From Chitinophaga sp. SYP-B3965 (GTDB taxonomy: Bacteria; Bacteroidota; Bacteroidia; Chitinophagales; Chitinophagaceae): a stretch of 64,000 nt of DNA. A program made the translations under genes and the position numbers. The notes under the pieces are model-generated. The model did not search any database and was not told where the DNA came from. It worked only from the letters and a program-made list of their open reading frames with translations. Below are positions 1 to 8,948 of the stretch, one piece after another (position 1 is the first letter of the stretch; every line of letters starts with the position of its first letter). Location of the stretch: the NCBI RefSeq assembly GCF_009647655.1, contig NZ_WJFD01000001.1, forward strand, positions 2,170,001 through 2,234,000, read 5' to 3'.

Positions 1-1046
1 CTTACATAATAATAATCTTCGTTGGCATTGTTTTTCCAGCTATCCCAGATTGCAGTACCAAAAGCTACCCGTGTATCGTTTGCTTCAAACTTATTATACA
101 AATCTATCCGCATGCTCACATAACCGCCACTACCGCCACCGCTGTATCTGCCCTGCGGTGAAAAATAACCAGGCAGTTCAGAACCCTGGTTGGGAGAATG
201 CGTAGCTGGGATAGCAAAGAGGATCTCATCACTAAGGTCCTGTTCCGCCTCATTGAAATTCTTCATGTAATTCATTTCCAGTTTTGGATAACCGGAAGCT
301 TTGGCCATATCTCTCACTGCTTTCGCAGCAGTAATGGCTTCTGCATAATAATTTGTTTGCTTCAGTTCATCACCGGCCATGTGCATATACACCTTAGCCA
401 GCAAACCCAGTGCAGCTGCTTTTGTAGGGCGGCCACGATCTGCCGTGACATACTTTCCACTGGTATAATTTTCAGGCAATACAGCAGCCGCAGCTTTCAG
501 ATCTGCTTCCGCCTGTTTGTATACATCCACTGCCGGGCTGCGTGCAATGTTCTTTGACTGCAAAGGATCATATGCTTCTGTACGGATAGGCGCTGCGCCA
601 TATCTTCTTACGATCTCGAAATAACAGAAACCGCGCAGGAATAAAGCTTCTGCTTTTATCCTGTCTATCATAGCTGCATCACCTGTTACCTGTGCAGCAT
701 ATTTCAATACAAGGTTAGTGCGTTGAATGGCATAATAGTAACCTTTCCAGGGGCGTTGTATGTACCACTCTCCACGTTGGTTTCCGGTGTAACCGCCTGC
801 CAGCCAGTTTTCCAGCAGCAGGTCATCATCTTCGCCCAGCACGGAATGCCAGGCCGGAGAGATCCACATATCCCAGGTCATCAGGTTCTTGTATACGCCA
901 TTGATGCCTTGCAGCAGGTCTTTATCTGTTTTATAAAAACTCTCAGGATCTTTAAAATCGAACACCTCTATTTCAAGTGCCTTTTTGCAGGATACAGCCG
1001 CTAAAAGCGTTAATGCTGTTATGGTGATGGTAAATAACTTTTTCAT
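1..1046 (-). CDS. SusD/RagB-like nutrient-binding lipoprotein (C-terminus beyond left edge)
   Basis: Surface lipoprotein that would cap the SusC channel encoded just upstream and capture its substrate. I translated the frame by hand from the ATG at 1046; it stays open to base 1, giving 348 codons of an expected 450-650. It begins MKKLFTITITALTLLAAVSC, a signal peptide with the lipidated Cys at residue 20. Typical SusD features follow: an early QGINGVYKNL-like helix and TPR-like helices (AEALFLRGFCYFEIVRRYG). The SusC stop lies 10 bp before the start, so the two are co-transcribed and probably coupled. The substrate cannot be read from the sequence. Confidence 0.93.
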   Translation of the reverse strand, partial: MKKLFTITITALTLLAAVSCKKALEIEVFDFKDPESFYKTDKDLLQGINGVYKNLMTWDMWISPAWHSVLGEDDDLLLENWLAGGYTGNQRGEWYIQRPWKGYYYAIQRTNLVLKYAAQVTGDAAMIDRIKAEALFLRGFCYFEIVRRYGAAPIRTEAYDPLQSKNIARSPAVDVYKQAEADLKAAAAVLPENYTSGKYVTADRGRPTKAAALGLLAKVYMHMAGDELKQTNYYAEAITAAKAVRDMAKASGYPKLEMNYMKNFNEAEQDLSDEILFAIPATHSPNQGSELPGYFSPQGRYSGGGSGGYVSMRIDLYNKFEANDTRVAFGTAIWDSWKNNANEDYYYV

Positions 1047-1056
1047 ATGGCAATTT

Positions 1057-4000
1057 TTAGAAGGTAACATTAAGGCCTACGGTTAATGTGCGGGATTGCG
1101 GGTAACTACCCAGATCCACACCACGCATATTAGCATTCTCGAAGGCGCTTACTTCCGGATCATATCCTGAATAATTAGTGAACGTGAACAGGTTGATGGC
1201 ATTAAAATACATCCGCAGGTTAGAGATCCCCCTGATCTTAGGGAAGGTGTAACCCAACTGGATATTCTTGATGCGCACATAAGAGCCGTCTTCCAGGAAC
1301 TGGCGGGAGAACCGGCTGGCAGTAATGTTTGCCTGGTTAGGCTGTATGATCGTATTGCTGGTACCCTCACCTCTCCACCTGCTATCATACACTTCCTGGG
1401 GAATGTTCACACTGCCGTTAAGGGTATGGAAGTTCATGCGATTGGTATGAAGCACATCATTGCCCTGCACCCCGGAGATCAATACACTCAGGTCAAAATT
1501 CTTATAGCTGAAGTTAGTAGTGAACCCCCAGTTGAAATCAGGATTCACATCTCCTATCTGCTCGCGGTCCAGGTCATTCAGCTGTTTGTCGTCATTAAGG
1601 TCCTTATACCTTGTCTGCCCCACCTTTGCATCCAGCTGCACGGCTTTGAAAGCATCCACTTCTGCCTGGTTCTGAAAAATACCATCTTCCACAAATCCCC
1701 ATACTGTACCAATAGGTAAACCCACTTTTTGAATGAAAGGCCGTGCATCGAGTCCGTAGCCTGCTCCTAACCTGTCTGCAAATTGTTCCTGCAACTCGCC
1801 GAGGTCTGTGATCTCATTGCGGTTGAAAGAGATGTTACCCGCCACATTCCATTTGAAGTCGCCGGTAAAGATATTGCTACCCAGTTCCAGCTCTATTCCT
1901 TTGTTCGTTACATTACCGGAGTTCACCGTTACCGTGTTATAACCGGTGGAAGGTGGCTGTGTGATCTGTTGCAGCAGATCTCTTGTTTTACGTTGATAAA
2001 GGTTCACAGAGAAATTGAACCGGTCGTGGAAAGCGGCATCCAGGCCAAAATTATATTGAGAAGTAGTTTCCCATTTCAGGTCTTTGTTAGGCAGTGTGGT
2101 TTCATCCACAGCAGCGATCACCGCATTGTTCATGTTGGCGATAACACCGGATAATTTTGCACGCACACTATAGGGAGACACTGCCTGGTTACCGGATTCA
2201 CCATAACTGGCGCGGAGTTTCAGGTCTGAGAATATATTCGTTTCTTTTATGAAAGGCTCTTCACTTAAGCGCCATGCAAGCGCTACAGAAGAGAAGCCCT
2301 GCCACTTCTTCGCCAGGCGGGATGAACCGTCTGACCGGAAAGTATAGGTGAACAGGTATTTATCTGCATAACTGTAATTAGCGCGGGCAATAAAAGAAGC
2401 CAGTTGCCATTGCGATCTGCCCGTTAAGGTAGGTGCTGTGGAAAGACCAGAGAACAGATCATTATATCCCAGCTTATCATCTGCAAAATCACGTGTTTCA
2501 GAAGTACGGTAACGGCTGGTGCTTTTCTCATAAGAGAAACCACCCAGGAAGTCGAAGCGGTGTTTGCCGATCTCCTGCCTGTACGTGAGCAGGTTTTCCG
2601 TGAGCAGGCTGTAATAGCTGCTGTTGCTCACAATGGCTTTACCATTGGTAGCGCGGCCTTCATTCACCGTACGCGGAAAGTAGGTTTCATTTAACTGTTC
2701 AAAATAGTTGGCGCCGAGGCGGGTTTGGAACATCAGTCCTTTTACAATATCCACATACGCGTTGAAGCCGCCAAAACCGGAAGTAATGGTTTGCAGGCTT
2801 TTCACTTCATCTGTATAACGCAGCGGACTGGCGCCGAAGCGGTCAAACATATCCTGCGATACTTCCCGGTTGGTGAGATAATCTATCTTCTCAATATCCC
2901 CATTGGTATTCCTCCTGTAATATGGAATAGGGGAATAATTCAGGGCAGACCTTACAATACCACCTTCCTGGCCGGAAGTAGTAGCAGCCGTACGCACCAG
3001 TGCATTGGTGGAACGGGATACGGAAAGATTGGTAGATGTTTTCACCCGATCATTCACCTGGTTATCCAGGTTCAGCCGAAGGCCGCCGCGTTTGAACAGG
3101 GAACCTTTGATAGCCCCTTCCTGCGCCAGGTAATTACCCATCACCGCATATGTGTTCTTCTCCGAACCACCGGAAACACCCAGTTCATAATCCTGCAAAT
3201 AAGCATTGCGATAAATAACATCCTGCCAGTTCACGCCTTCTCCGAAATTCTCCCGCACCTGGTCCGGCGTAAGCTTTCCATTAGTACCGCTATAAGGCAG
3301 ATCGCCTGGTGCAAACCCTGCATTCGTGTATGCCTCATTGAGATACTGTGCATATTCATAGGCATTGAGCATGTCTATTTTTTTGGTAACTGTAGCAAAA
3401 CCCTGTGAGGTGTTGAACGTGATCTTACCTTTTCCTGACTTGCCTTTTTTAGTGGTGATCAACACCACTCCATTAGCACCACGGGAACCATAGATAGCAG
3501 TGGCAGAAGCATCTTTCAACACTTCAATGGATTCAATATCCCCGGGAGAAATAGTAGACAGCGCATTGGTATTGGAACGCATGATGTGATTCTCTTCCCT
3601 TGGGCCGGCCTCTTTTAAAGAAGCCCTTGCATTGGCAACAGGCACACCATCTATCACATACAATGGTTCTGTACCACCCAATAAGGAACTGGTACCGCGT
3701 ATCTGTATACTAATACCGCCCCCGGGCGCTGCATCGTTCTGTGTAACAGCTACACCTGCCAGACGGCCTTGCAAGCCCTGTTCCAATGAGTTAACAGCAG
3801 ATTTACTCAGCTGATCTCCTTTGATGGAAGCAACTGTTCCTGTCAGGTCCCGCTTCCGCACCACACCATAACCGATCACTACCACATCTGTAAGATTGGT
3901 AGCGGCATTCTTTAAAGTAATGTTGATGGAGCTGCGTTGCTGTACGGCGATCTCCTGTGTTTCATAACCAGTAAAAGTAAACACCAGTATAGCACCGTCC

Positions 4001-4200
4001 GGTACGGCCAGGGAATAATTCCCCTTAGCATCTGTTACAGTAGCAGCAGTGGCATTCTTAACACGAATGGTAGCACCTGGAAGCGCACCGTTGGCTTCAT
4101 CCTTCACTGTACCTGAAACAACTCTCTGCTGGGCGAATAGGGAGGTTCCCAGCAGCAACAGGAAAATGCTGAAAATAGAACCGTGGAGTAGAAATTTCAT
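1057..4200 (-). CDS. SusC/RagA-family TonB-linked outer-membrane transporter
   Basis: Outer-membrane channel that imports a bound oligomer using TonB energy. The 1047-residue protein has a signal peptide (residues 1-24, ending SLFAQQ), a CarboxypepD_reg-like Ig domain (about 28-105), the SusC signature DVVVIGYG (about 106-113), a plug domain (LYVIDGVPV, then IEVLKDASATAIYGSRGANG) and a beta-barrel ending in the typical C-terminal beta-signal GLNVTF. There is no N-terminal STN domain, so it is not itself a sigma-signalling receptor. It precedes its SusD by 10 bp and diverges from an AraC regulator 203 bp away, which probably controls it. Confidence 0.96.
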   Translation of the reverse strand: MKFLLHGSIFSIFLLLLGTSLFAQQRVVSGTVKDEANGALPGATIRVKNATAATVTDAKGNYSLAVPDGAILVFTFTGYETQEIAVQQRSSINITLKNAATNLTDVVVIGYGVVRKRDLTGTVASIKGDQLSKSAVNSLEQGLQGRLAGVAVTQNDAAPGGGISIQIRGTSSLLGGTEPLYVIDGVPVANARASLKEAGPREENHIMRSNTNALSTISPGDIESIEVLKDASATAIYGSRGANGVVLITTKKGKSGKGKITFNTSQGFATVTKKIDMLNAYEYAQYLNEAYTNAGFAPGDLPYSGTNGKLTPDQVRENFGEGVNWQDVIYRNAYLQDYELGVSGGSEKNTYAVMGNYLAQEGAIKGSLFKRGGLRLNLDNQVNDRVKTSTNLSVSRSTNALVRTAATTSGQEGGIVRSALNYSPIPYYRRNTNGDIEKIDYLTNREVSQDMFDRFGASPLRYTDEVKSLQTITSGFGGFNAYVDIVKGLMFQTRLGANYFEQLNETYFPRTVNEGRATNGKAIVSNSSYYSLLTENLLTYRQEIGKHRFDFLGGFSYEKSTSRYRTSETRDFADDKLGYNDLFSGLSTAPTLTGRSQWQLASFIARANYSYADKYLFTYTFRSDGSSRLAKKWQGFSSVALAWRLSEEPFIKETNIFSDLKLRASYGESGNQAVSPYSVRAKLSGVIANMNNAVIAAVDETTLPNKDLKWETTSQYNFGLDAAFHDRFNFSVNLYQRKTRDLLQQITQPPSTGYNTVTVNSGNVTNKGIELELGSNIFTGDFKWNVAGNISFNRNEITDLGELQEQFADRLGAGYGLDARPFIQKVGLPIGTVWGFVEDGIFQNQAEVDAFKAVQLDAKVGQTRYKDLNDDKQLNDLDREQIGDVNPDFNWGFTTNFSYKNFDLSVLISGVQGNDVLHTNRMNFHTLNGSVNIPQEVYDSRWRGEGTSNTIIQPNQANITASRFSRQFLEDGSYVRIKNIQLGYTFPKIRGISNLRMYFNAINLFTFTNYSGYDPEVSAFENANMRGVDLGSYPQSRTLTVGLNVTF

Positions 4201-4260
4201 AACGAGAATTATTTAACGAAGAATAATGAACCAAATCTAAATTTAAATAAGATGCACTTA

Positions 4261-4390
4261 TAGTACTTTCTTATCTCTTAATTGTCAAATTCAGACAGCG
4301 AAAATTACACACCCTCCAAAACCCTCTATTTACAGGTATTTATAAAAAATTAGCCACAAAAACACACTTAGTACTTTTTTATCCATTAAT
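4261..4390. promoter_or_regulatory. Two near-identical 22-bp boxes between susC and araC
   Basis: TAGTACTTTCTTATCTCTTAAT-like boxes occur at 4261-4282 and 4369-4390 in the same orientation. They are 19/22 identical and start 108 bp apart. The first lies 60 bp before the susC start, the second 14 bp before the AraC start. AraC-family proteins commonly bind paired direct repeats, so these are good candidates for the binding sites of the adjacent regulator(s). That assignment is inference. Confidence 0.5.
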
Positions 4391-4403
4391 TTCGAATAAT
4401 TGA

Positions 4404-5288
4404 ATGAGCGTTATGAAAAATGATATCTTCCGGGAGATCACCCCCCTTACGCAGCACGACTGCTTCATGATCTTTTCCCGCACCAAAAGCAAGTTCGACT
4501 TCCCGCTTCATTACCATGAGGAACTGGAACTGAACCTCATAATAAATGCTCCCGGCGCGCAGCGCATTGTAGGAGATCACATTGATACGATCACTGATCT
4601 TGAACTGGTATTGGTGGGACCGAACCTGAACCATGGCTGGTTCACGCATGAATGCAAAAGCAAGGAGATCACAGAGGTGACCATCCAGTTCCATAAAGAC
4701 CTGATAGATGAAAAGCTGCTGCGCAAGAACCAGCTTCGTTTTATGCGGAGCATGTTTGAAGGCGCCGCCAACGGCATCCTCTTTTCCCCCGAAACCATCA
4801 AACAGCTAAGCCCCCGTTTACTTACACTGAACCAGAAGAACGGGTTTGATTCTGTACTGGAGCTAATGTCTATCCTGCATGATCTTTCCCTCTCCCGGAA
4901 CATGCGTACCTTATCTGACAGCTCTTTCCAGAAAGGACTGGTGAACTACAACAGCAGGCGCATAGAAAAGGCTTTTGAATACATGAATAATAACTACGAC
5001 AAGGAAGTGAACCTGGGAGATATCGCCAAACTTACCAACATGACGGAAGTATCCTTCAGTCGCTTCATCAAGAAATGCACAGGCGTTAGTTTCATAGATA
5101 GCCTGAATGAAATAAGACTGGGGCATGCCTGCCGGATGCTGGTAAATACCCGCTACTCTGTTTCAGAGATCTCTTACAAATGCGGCTTCCATAATATCTC
5201 TAACTTCAACCGCATCTTTAAAAAGAAAAAAGGCTGTACGCCCAAAGGATTCAGGGAAAGTCTTTCTGGTACAAGAACATTTATATAA
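4404..5288 (+). CDS. AraC-family transcriptional regulator
   Basis: The 294-residue protein has an N-terminal cupin-like ligand-binding half (LHYHEELELNLIINAPG, about residues 33-48) and a C-terminal double helix-turn-helix: first HTH near VNLGDIAKLTNMTEVSFSRF, second near YSVSEISYKCGFHNISNFNR, ending in the family motif KKKKGCTPKGFRE. The first start at 4404 (MSVMKND) is used; 4413 is a possible alternative. It is divergent from the SusC/SusD operon and ends TAA immediately followed by the ATG of the next AraC gene, so the two are translationally coupled. Probable activator of the neighbouring uptake operon (inference). Confidence 0.93.
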   Translation: MSVMKNDIFREITPLTQHDCFMIFSRTKSKFDFPLHYHEELELNLIINAPGAQRIVGDHIDTITDLELVLVGPNLNHGWFTHECKSKEITEVTIQFHKDLIDEKLLRKNQLRFMRSMFEGAANGILFSPETIKQLSPRLLTLNQKNGFDSVLELMSILHDLSLSRNMRTLSDSSFQKGLVNYNSRRIEKAFEYMNNNYDKEVNLGDIAKLTNMTEVSFSRFIKKCTGVSFIDSLNEIRLGHACRMLVNTRYSVSEISYKCGFHNISNFNRIFKKKKGCTPKGFRESLSGTRTFI

Positions 5289-6071
5289 ATGAAAAACATT
5301 CCTATAAGGGATATCACAAGCTTCAGCATACGGGATATTAAAGAGCTGGACATGGTACAGGCCTTGCACCGGCACGACTTCTATTACATGCTGGCTTTGA
5401 AAAAAGGAAAAGGTGAGCATGCAATAGATTTCATATCGTATGAAGTGGCCGATAATATGGTTTTCTTCCTGCGTCCCGGGCAGGTGCATCAGCTCACCAT
5501 GAAAGCAGGCAGTACGGGATACCTGATGTCGTTTAAAAATGATTTCTATTATTCTCCGCTGTTGCGTAAAGCCAGCCTTTACCATACCGGTACCCAGCAA
5601 TTATTTTCTATACTGACGGCTATACTCCGGGAGTACACGGATAAACAGGAAGCGTACCAAAAAGTTATCCAGGCCAACCTGGATATTTTCTTTATCGAAT
5701 TGATGCGGCAGCATAGCCAGAGTGCTACCAATAACACTTATGCTCAGGAGCGCCTGGAGGAATTTTTAGAACTTTTAGAAACGCAGATCACTCATCACAA
5801 GCAAGTATCTCAATATGCAGATATGCTGCATCTTTCCCCCTATCAATTAAATGCTATCACAAAGGCAACGCTGGGTAAAACCTGTTCCACACTTATTAAT
5901 GAACATATTATCCTGGAGGCGAAGCGATATCTTCTTGCAACAGCTGACCAGGTGAATCAAATAGCATGGCACCTGGGGTACATCGACGTTTCTTACTTTA
6001 TCAGGCTCTTCAAAAAGCATACGGGGCATTCACCGGAGGCTTTCCGGCATCATTTCAGTAAAGTCCTGTAA
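5289..6071 (+). CDS. AraC-family transcriptional regulator (second of a coupled pair)
   Basis: A 260-residue regulator with a short AraC N-terminal cupin (LHRHDFYYMLALKKGKGEH; FLRPGQVHQL) and a C-terminal double HTH (VSQYADMLHLSPYQLNAI; NQIAWHLGYIDVSYFIRLFK; GHSPEAFRHHF). Its ATG directly abuts the TAA of the preceding AraC gene (TAAATG), with zero spacing. It is only distantly similar to its partner, so this is not a recent duplication. Two coupled AraC genes suggest hierarchical or combinatorial control of the divergent SusC/SusD locus, but no target can be assigned from sequence. Confidence 0.92.
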   Translation: MKNIPIRDITSFSIRDIKELDMVQALHRHDFYYMLALKKGKGEHAIDFISYEVADNMVFFLRPGQVHQLTMKAGSTGYLMSFKNDFYYSPLLRKASLYHTGTQQLFSILTAILREYTDKQEAYQKVIQANLDIFFIELMRQHSQSATNNTYAQERLEEFLELLETQITHHKQVSQYADMLHLSPYQLNAITKATLGKTCSTLINEHIILEAKRYLLATADQVNQIAWHLGYIDVSYFIRLFKKHTGHSPEAFRHHFSKVL

Positions 6072-6111
6072 AACTGGGCCTTTGTCCTATTTCCCGGAGG
6101 TTATGGTCTTT

Positions 6112-6119
6112 ACCTTTGA
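6112..6119 (+). promoter_or_regulatory. Bacteroidota -7 promoter box (TACCTTTG)
   Basis: TACCTTTG matches the Bacteroidetes -7 consensus TAnnTTTG and ends 3 bases before the methyltransferase ATG at 6123. A TTTG at 6082-6085 could be the -33 element, but the spacing is longer than usual. Transcription would begin at or next to the start codon. Confidence 0.4.
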
Positions 6120-6122
6120 ACC

Positions 6123-6725
6123 ATGCAACAAAAATGGGACGAAAGATACAAGGAACAGGAATTTGCTTACGGCAAAGAACCTAATCTGTTTTTTAAAGAA
6201 TGGCTGGCAAAATTTTCGCCTGGGGCTATATTGATGCCTGCTGATGGAGAAGGGCGGAATGGTGTATTTGCAGCGCAGCTTGGATGGAAGGTGACTTCAT
6301 TTGATCTGAGTGTTGAAGGGCAGGCAAAGGCGTTACAACTTGCGCGGGATAAACATGTTACACTCTCGTATATTGTCGGAGATCTGGAACATCTTCATTT
6401 TGAAAACGAAACATTCGATGCTATCGGGCTTATCTATGCGCATTTTTCAGGCGACAAGAAGGCTGACTTCCACAAGCAATTAGATAACTATCTCAAACCT
6501 GGCGGTATCATTATTTTTGAGGCTTTCAGTAAAAGCCATCTGGCTGCCTATGGGCCGAAGGAGATGGATATGCTGTATTCCAAAGAAGAAATAATGGTTG
6601 ATTTTGGGAATTATGAAGTGTTGGTGTTGGCAGAAGAAGAGATTCTTTTAGATGAAGGAAAGTATCATATTGGGAAGGGGTCTGTGATTAGATTTATTGG
6701 GAAGAAGAAGAGCCCTATGGCCTAG
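6123..6725 (+). CDS. Class I SAM-dependent methyltransferase
   Basis: A 200-residue single-domain methyltransferase. It has a SAM-binding motif I of the form LMPADGEGRNGVFAA (about residues 37-51), an acidic motif II end (VTSFDLS), motif III/IV (GDLEHLHFENETFDAIGLIY) and a post-motif LKPGGIIIFEAFS. The N-terminal WDERYKEQEFAYGKEPNLF is typical of TehB/thiopurine-methyltransferase-like small proteins. The substrate is unknown; detoxification of metalloids or small electrophiles is only a family-level possibility. It is preceded by its own -7 box and followed by a tandem-repeat region. Confidence 0.9.
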   Translation: MQQKWDERYKEQEFAYGKEPNLFFKEWLAKFSPGAILMPADGEGRNGVFAAQLGWKVTSFDLSVEGQAKALQLARDKHVTLSYIVGDLEHLHFENETFDAIGLIYAHFSGDKKADFHKQLDNYLKPGGIIIFEAFSKSHLAAYGPKEMDMLYSKEEIMVDFGNYEVLVLAEEEILLDEGKYHIGKGSVIRFIGKKKSPMA

Positions 6726-6747
6726 AGGGTGGTTTTTCTTTTTATAT

Positions 6748-7050
6748 AGAAAAGCCATTGAGCAAAGGGTTTTATTAAAACGAGATAGGAGGTTTTTAAA
6801 AGCCGCTAACACAGAAAAGCCATCAGGCAAGAGGTTTTATTAAAATGAGAGAGGAGGTTTTTAAAAGCCGCTAACACAGAAAAGCCATCAGGCAAGAGGT
6901 TTTATTAAAATGAGCGAAGCTTTTTAAAAGTCTTTTACATAGAAAAGCCATCAGGCAAAGATCTTATTAAAAAGAGAAAGGCTTTTTTAAAGCCTTTCTC
7001 ATAGAAATGCCATCAGGCAAAAGATTCTCTTAAAAATAAAAAGGGCTCCT
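6748..7050. repeat. Five-copy 62-65 bp minisatellite
   Basis: Units start at 6748, 6813, 6878, 6941 and 7003, each opening AGAAAAGCCATCAGGCAA or a close variant, with periods 65, 65, 63 and 62 bp. Copies 1-3 are most alike; copies 4 and 5 diverge and the last is partial. Copy 4 contains a perfect 27-nt inverted repeat (6974-7000, arms GAGAAAGGCTTT / AAAGCCTTTCTC, 3-nt loop). It occupies most of the 387-bp gap between two convergent genes (6726-7112); the rest of that gap is the terminator at 7053-7097. No coding potential seen. Confidence 0.9.
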
Positions 7051-7052
7051 GC

Positions 7053-7097
7053 TATAAAAAAGAAAAGCCCCCCTCGTTGCCGGGGGGGCTCTTTCTT
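7053..7097 (-). terminator. Rho-independent terminator of the GH2 operon
   Basis: GC-rich hairpin (AAGCCCCCC / GGGGGGGCTCTT arms around TCGTTGCC) followed on the minus strand by TTTTCTTTTTT. It lies 16 bp beyond the GH2 stop codon. Confidence 0.85.
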
Positions 7098-7112
7098 AGT
7101 AAGAAAAACATC

Positions 7113-8948
7113 CTACGGTTTAATCACCACCAAAGCAGGATTATACAATTTCTTATGCACATCATAAAAAGACGCCACAGGATTCTTGATCACTTTGCGG
7201 TCATAGGTCATCAGGCCGTTGATCTCTACTTCTACGTCTGTGGTCTGTGTGTATACGGCGGCGGAAAGCCCTATGCGGATCAACTCTTCCAGGCGGTCCA
7301 TGAAGGTGCTGTATCTTTTGAATAATTCTTCCGGTGTTTTGAAGCTTTGGTAACCCCAGTTATCTTTCTGCTGCCATACATGACCTTCTACGGGTAATCC
7401 CAATCCTCCGAACTCACCCAGCACAATGGCTTGTTTGAAGCCATAGAGATCTGGTTGCGGCATAGCAGGTTCAGGGTAATTGTGCAGGTCTATGATATGA
7501 CCGGTGAGGTGAAAGTTACCACCACTGGCACTGTTCACGAGGCGGGAAGGATCTTTCTTCATCGTCCATTCCGTGATCTCCTGGGTTTTGAATTGCCCCC
7601 ATGCTTCGTTGAAAGGCACCCAAACTACGATGGAAGGAACGTTATGCAAAGCATCCATGATCACATTCCATTCTTCGCGGTAAGCTCTTTCAGATTCATT
7701 GCTGCGTTTCTGATCTGTAGCACGGCCAACAATGCCAGGCCTTTGTTCCCAACGATTACCGAGGTCTCCGCTGGGCATATCCTGCCAAACGAGCATACCC
7801 AGTTTATCACAATGATAATACCAGCGGGCAGGTTCTACTTTGATGTGTTTGCGGATCATGTTGAAGCCCATCTCCTTTGTTTTCTCCACATCAAATTTCA
7901 GCGCTTCATCTGTGGGTGCAGTATACAAACCATCAGGCCACCATCCCTGGTCCAGCGGACCGTATTGGAACACGAACTTGTTGTTGAGCAACATGCGCAG
8001 AATGCCTTTATCGTCTTTGCCAATGGAAATTTTACGCATCGCGAAATAGCTTTGCACTTCATCCACCGGTTTCTCTTTTCTTATAATAGCATAACGCAGG
8101 TCATAGAGGAAAGGCTCTTCCGGAGACCATAATTTTGCACTCGGTATTTTCAGTACCGCGGTAGCACCGGGGTCTACTTCCTGCTCAGAGATCATGTTTG
8201 TTCCATCCCATGCAGAGATCCGGACTTTATCGCCGGGAACAGGATTCACCACCGTGGTCACTACGGTGAGCGTTTGCTGATCCACATCCGGTGTTTGTAT
8301 TACTTTAGCGAGATAAGTGGTAGCCACAGATTCCAGCCAAACTGTTTGCCAGATACCGGTTACAGGTGTATACCAGATACCTTCCGGTTTGCGCACCTGT
8401 TTACCTCTTGGCTGCGGGCCCTGATCTGTAGGGTCCCATACGCGTACGACCATCTCCTGTGGTCCTTTACCTTTTTTCAGGAAGCCCGTGATATCAAAGG
8501 AGAAGGGATCGAAACCACCACGATGGCTGCCTACTTCCTGCCCGTTGATGAACAGGGTCATCTGCCAGTCTACCGCACCAAAATGCAGCAGTGTTCTGTT
8601 CCCTTTTTTGAAAGCAGGTAAAGTGAAGGAATTATGATACCAGAGCAGGCTATCCTTTCCAACTGTTTTTCCTACGCCGGACATTGCGGACTCAATAGCA
8701 AAAGGTACCAGGATCTTTCCCTGGTAAGCGGCCGGCAGTGATGCGCTTCTGGGCGTGATCACATAATTCCATAAGCCGTTGAGGTTCTTCCAGCTATCCC
8801 TTACAAACTGTGGCCTGGGATATTCCGACAGCACTGAATCAGGTGTAACTTTCTCACTCCAGGGAGTAGTGATCTTTCCCGGTACTACTTTCCAATCCTG
8901 TGCCTGCGCGAAGGAAGAGATCAATAATAAAGTGAACAGTTTTTTCAT
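7113..8948 (-). CDS. Glycoside hydrolase family 2 enzyme (beta-galactosidase/glucuronidase-like)
   Basis: Exported or periplasmic retaining glycosidase of 611 residues. Signal peptide MKKLFTLLLISSFAQA; sugar-binding jelly-roll domain (about 45-205, with SWKNLNGLW and GNRTLLHFGAVDW); Ig-like domain (about 210-305); TIM barrel (about 310-600). The acid/base is Glu448 in VPFNEAWGQ and the nucleophile is Glu512 in VLGEFGGLG, both in canonical GH2 contexts. It is shorter than LacZ (about 1000 residues) and closer to the compact Bacteroidetes GH2 group; linkage and sugar specificity cannot be read. Its ATG overlaps the upstream gene's TGA (ATGA), so the two are translationally coupled. Confidence 0.93.
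   Translation of the reverse strand: MKKLFTLLLISSFAQAQDWKVVPGKITTPWSEKVTPDSVLSEYPRPQFVRDSWKNLNGLWNYVITPRSASLPAAYQGKILVPFAIESAMSGVGKTVGKDSLLWYHNSFTLPAFKKGNRTLLHFGAVDWQMTLFINGQEVGSHRGGFDPFSFDITGFLKKGKGPQEMVVRVWDPTDQGPQPRGKQVRKPEGIWYTPVTGIWQTVWLESVATTYLAKVIQTPDVDQQTLTVVTTVVNPVPGDKVRISAWDGTNMISEQEVDPGATAVLKIPSAKLWSPEEPFLYDLRYAIIRKEKPVDEVQSYFAMRKISIGKDDKGILRMLLNNKFVFQYGPLDQGWWPDGLYTAPTDEALKFDVEKTKEMGFNMIRKHIKVEPARWYYHCDKLGMLVWQDMPSGDLGNRWEQRPGIVGRATDQKRSNESERAYREEWNVIMDALHNVPSIVVWVPFNEAWGQFKTQEITEWTMKKDPSRLVNSASGGNFHLTGHIIDLHNYPEPAMPQPDLYGFKQAIVLGEFGGLGLPVEGHVWQQKDNWGYQSFKTPEELFKRYSTFMDRLEELIRIGLSAAVYTQTTDVEVEINGLMTYDRKVIKNPVASFYDVHKKLYNPALVVIKP

Noticed and set aside
2725..3408. 227-codon plus-strand ORF
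   Set aside because: Antisense shadow of the SusC gene at 1057-4200; no family features.
6748..7050. Possible CRISPR array
   Set aside because: The units are 62-65 bp and similar over their whole length; there are no short constant repeats separated by unique spacers and no cas genes nearby.
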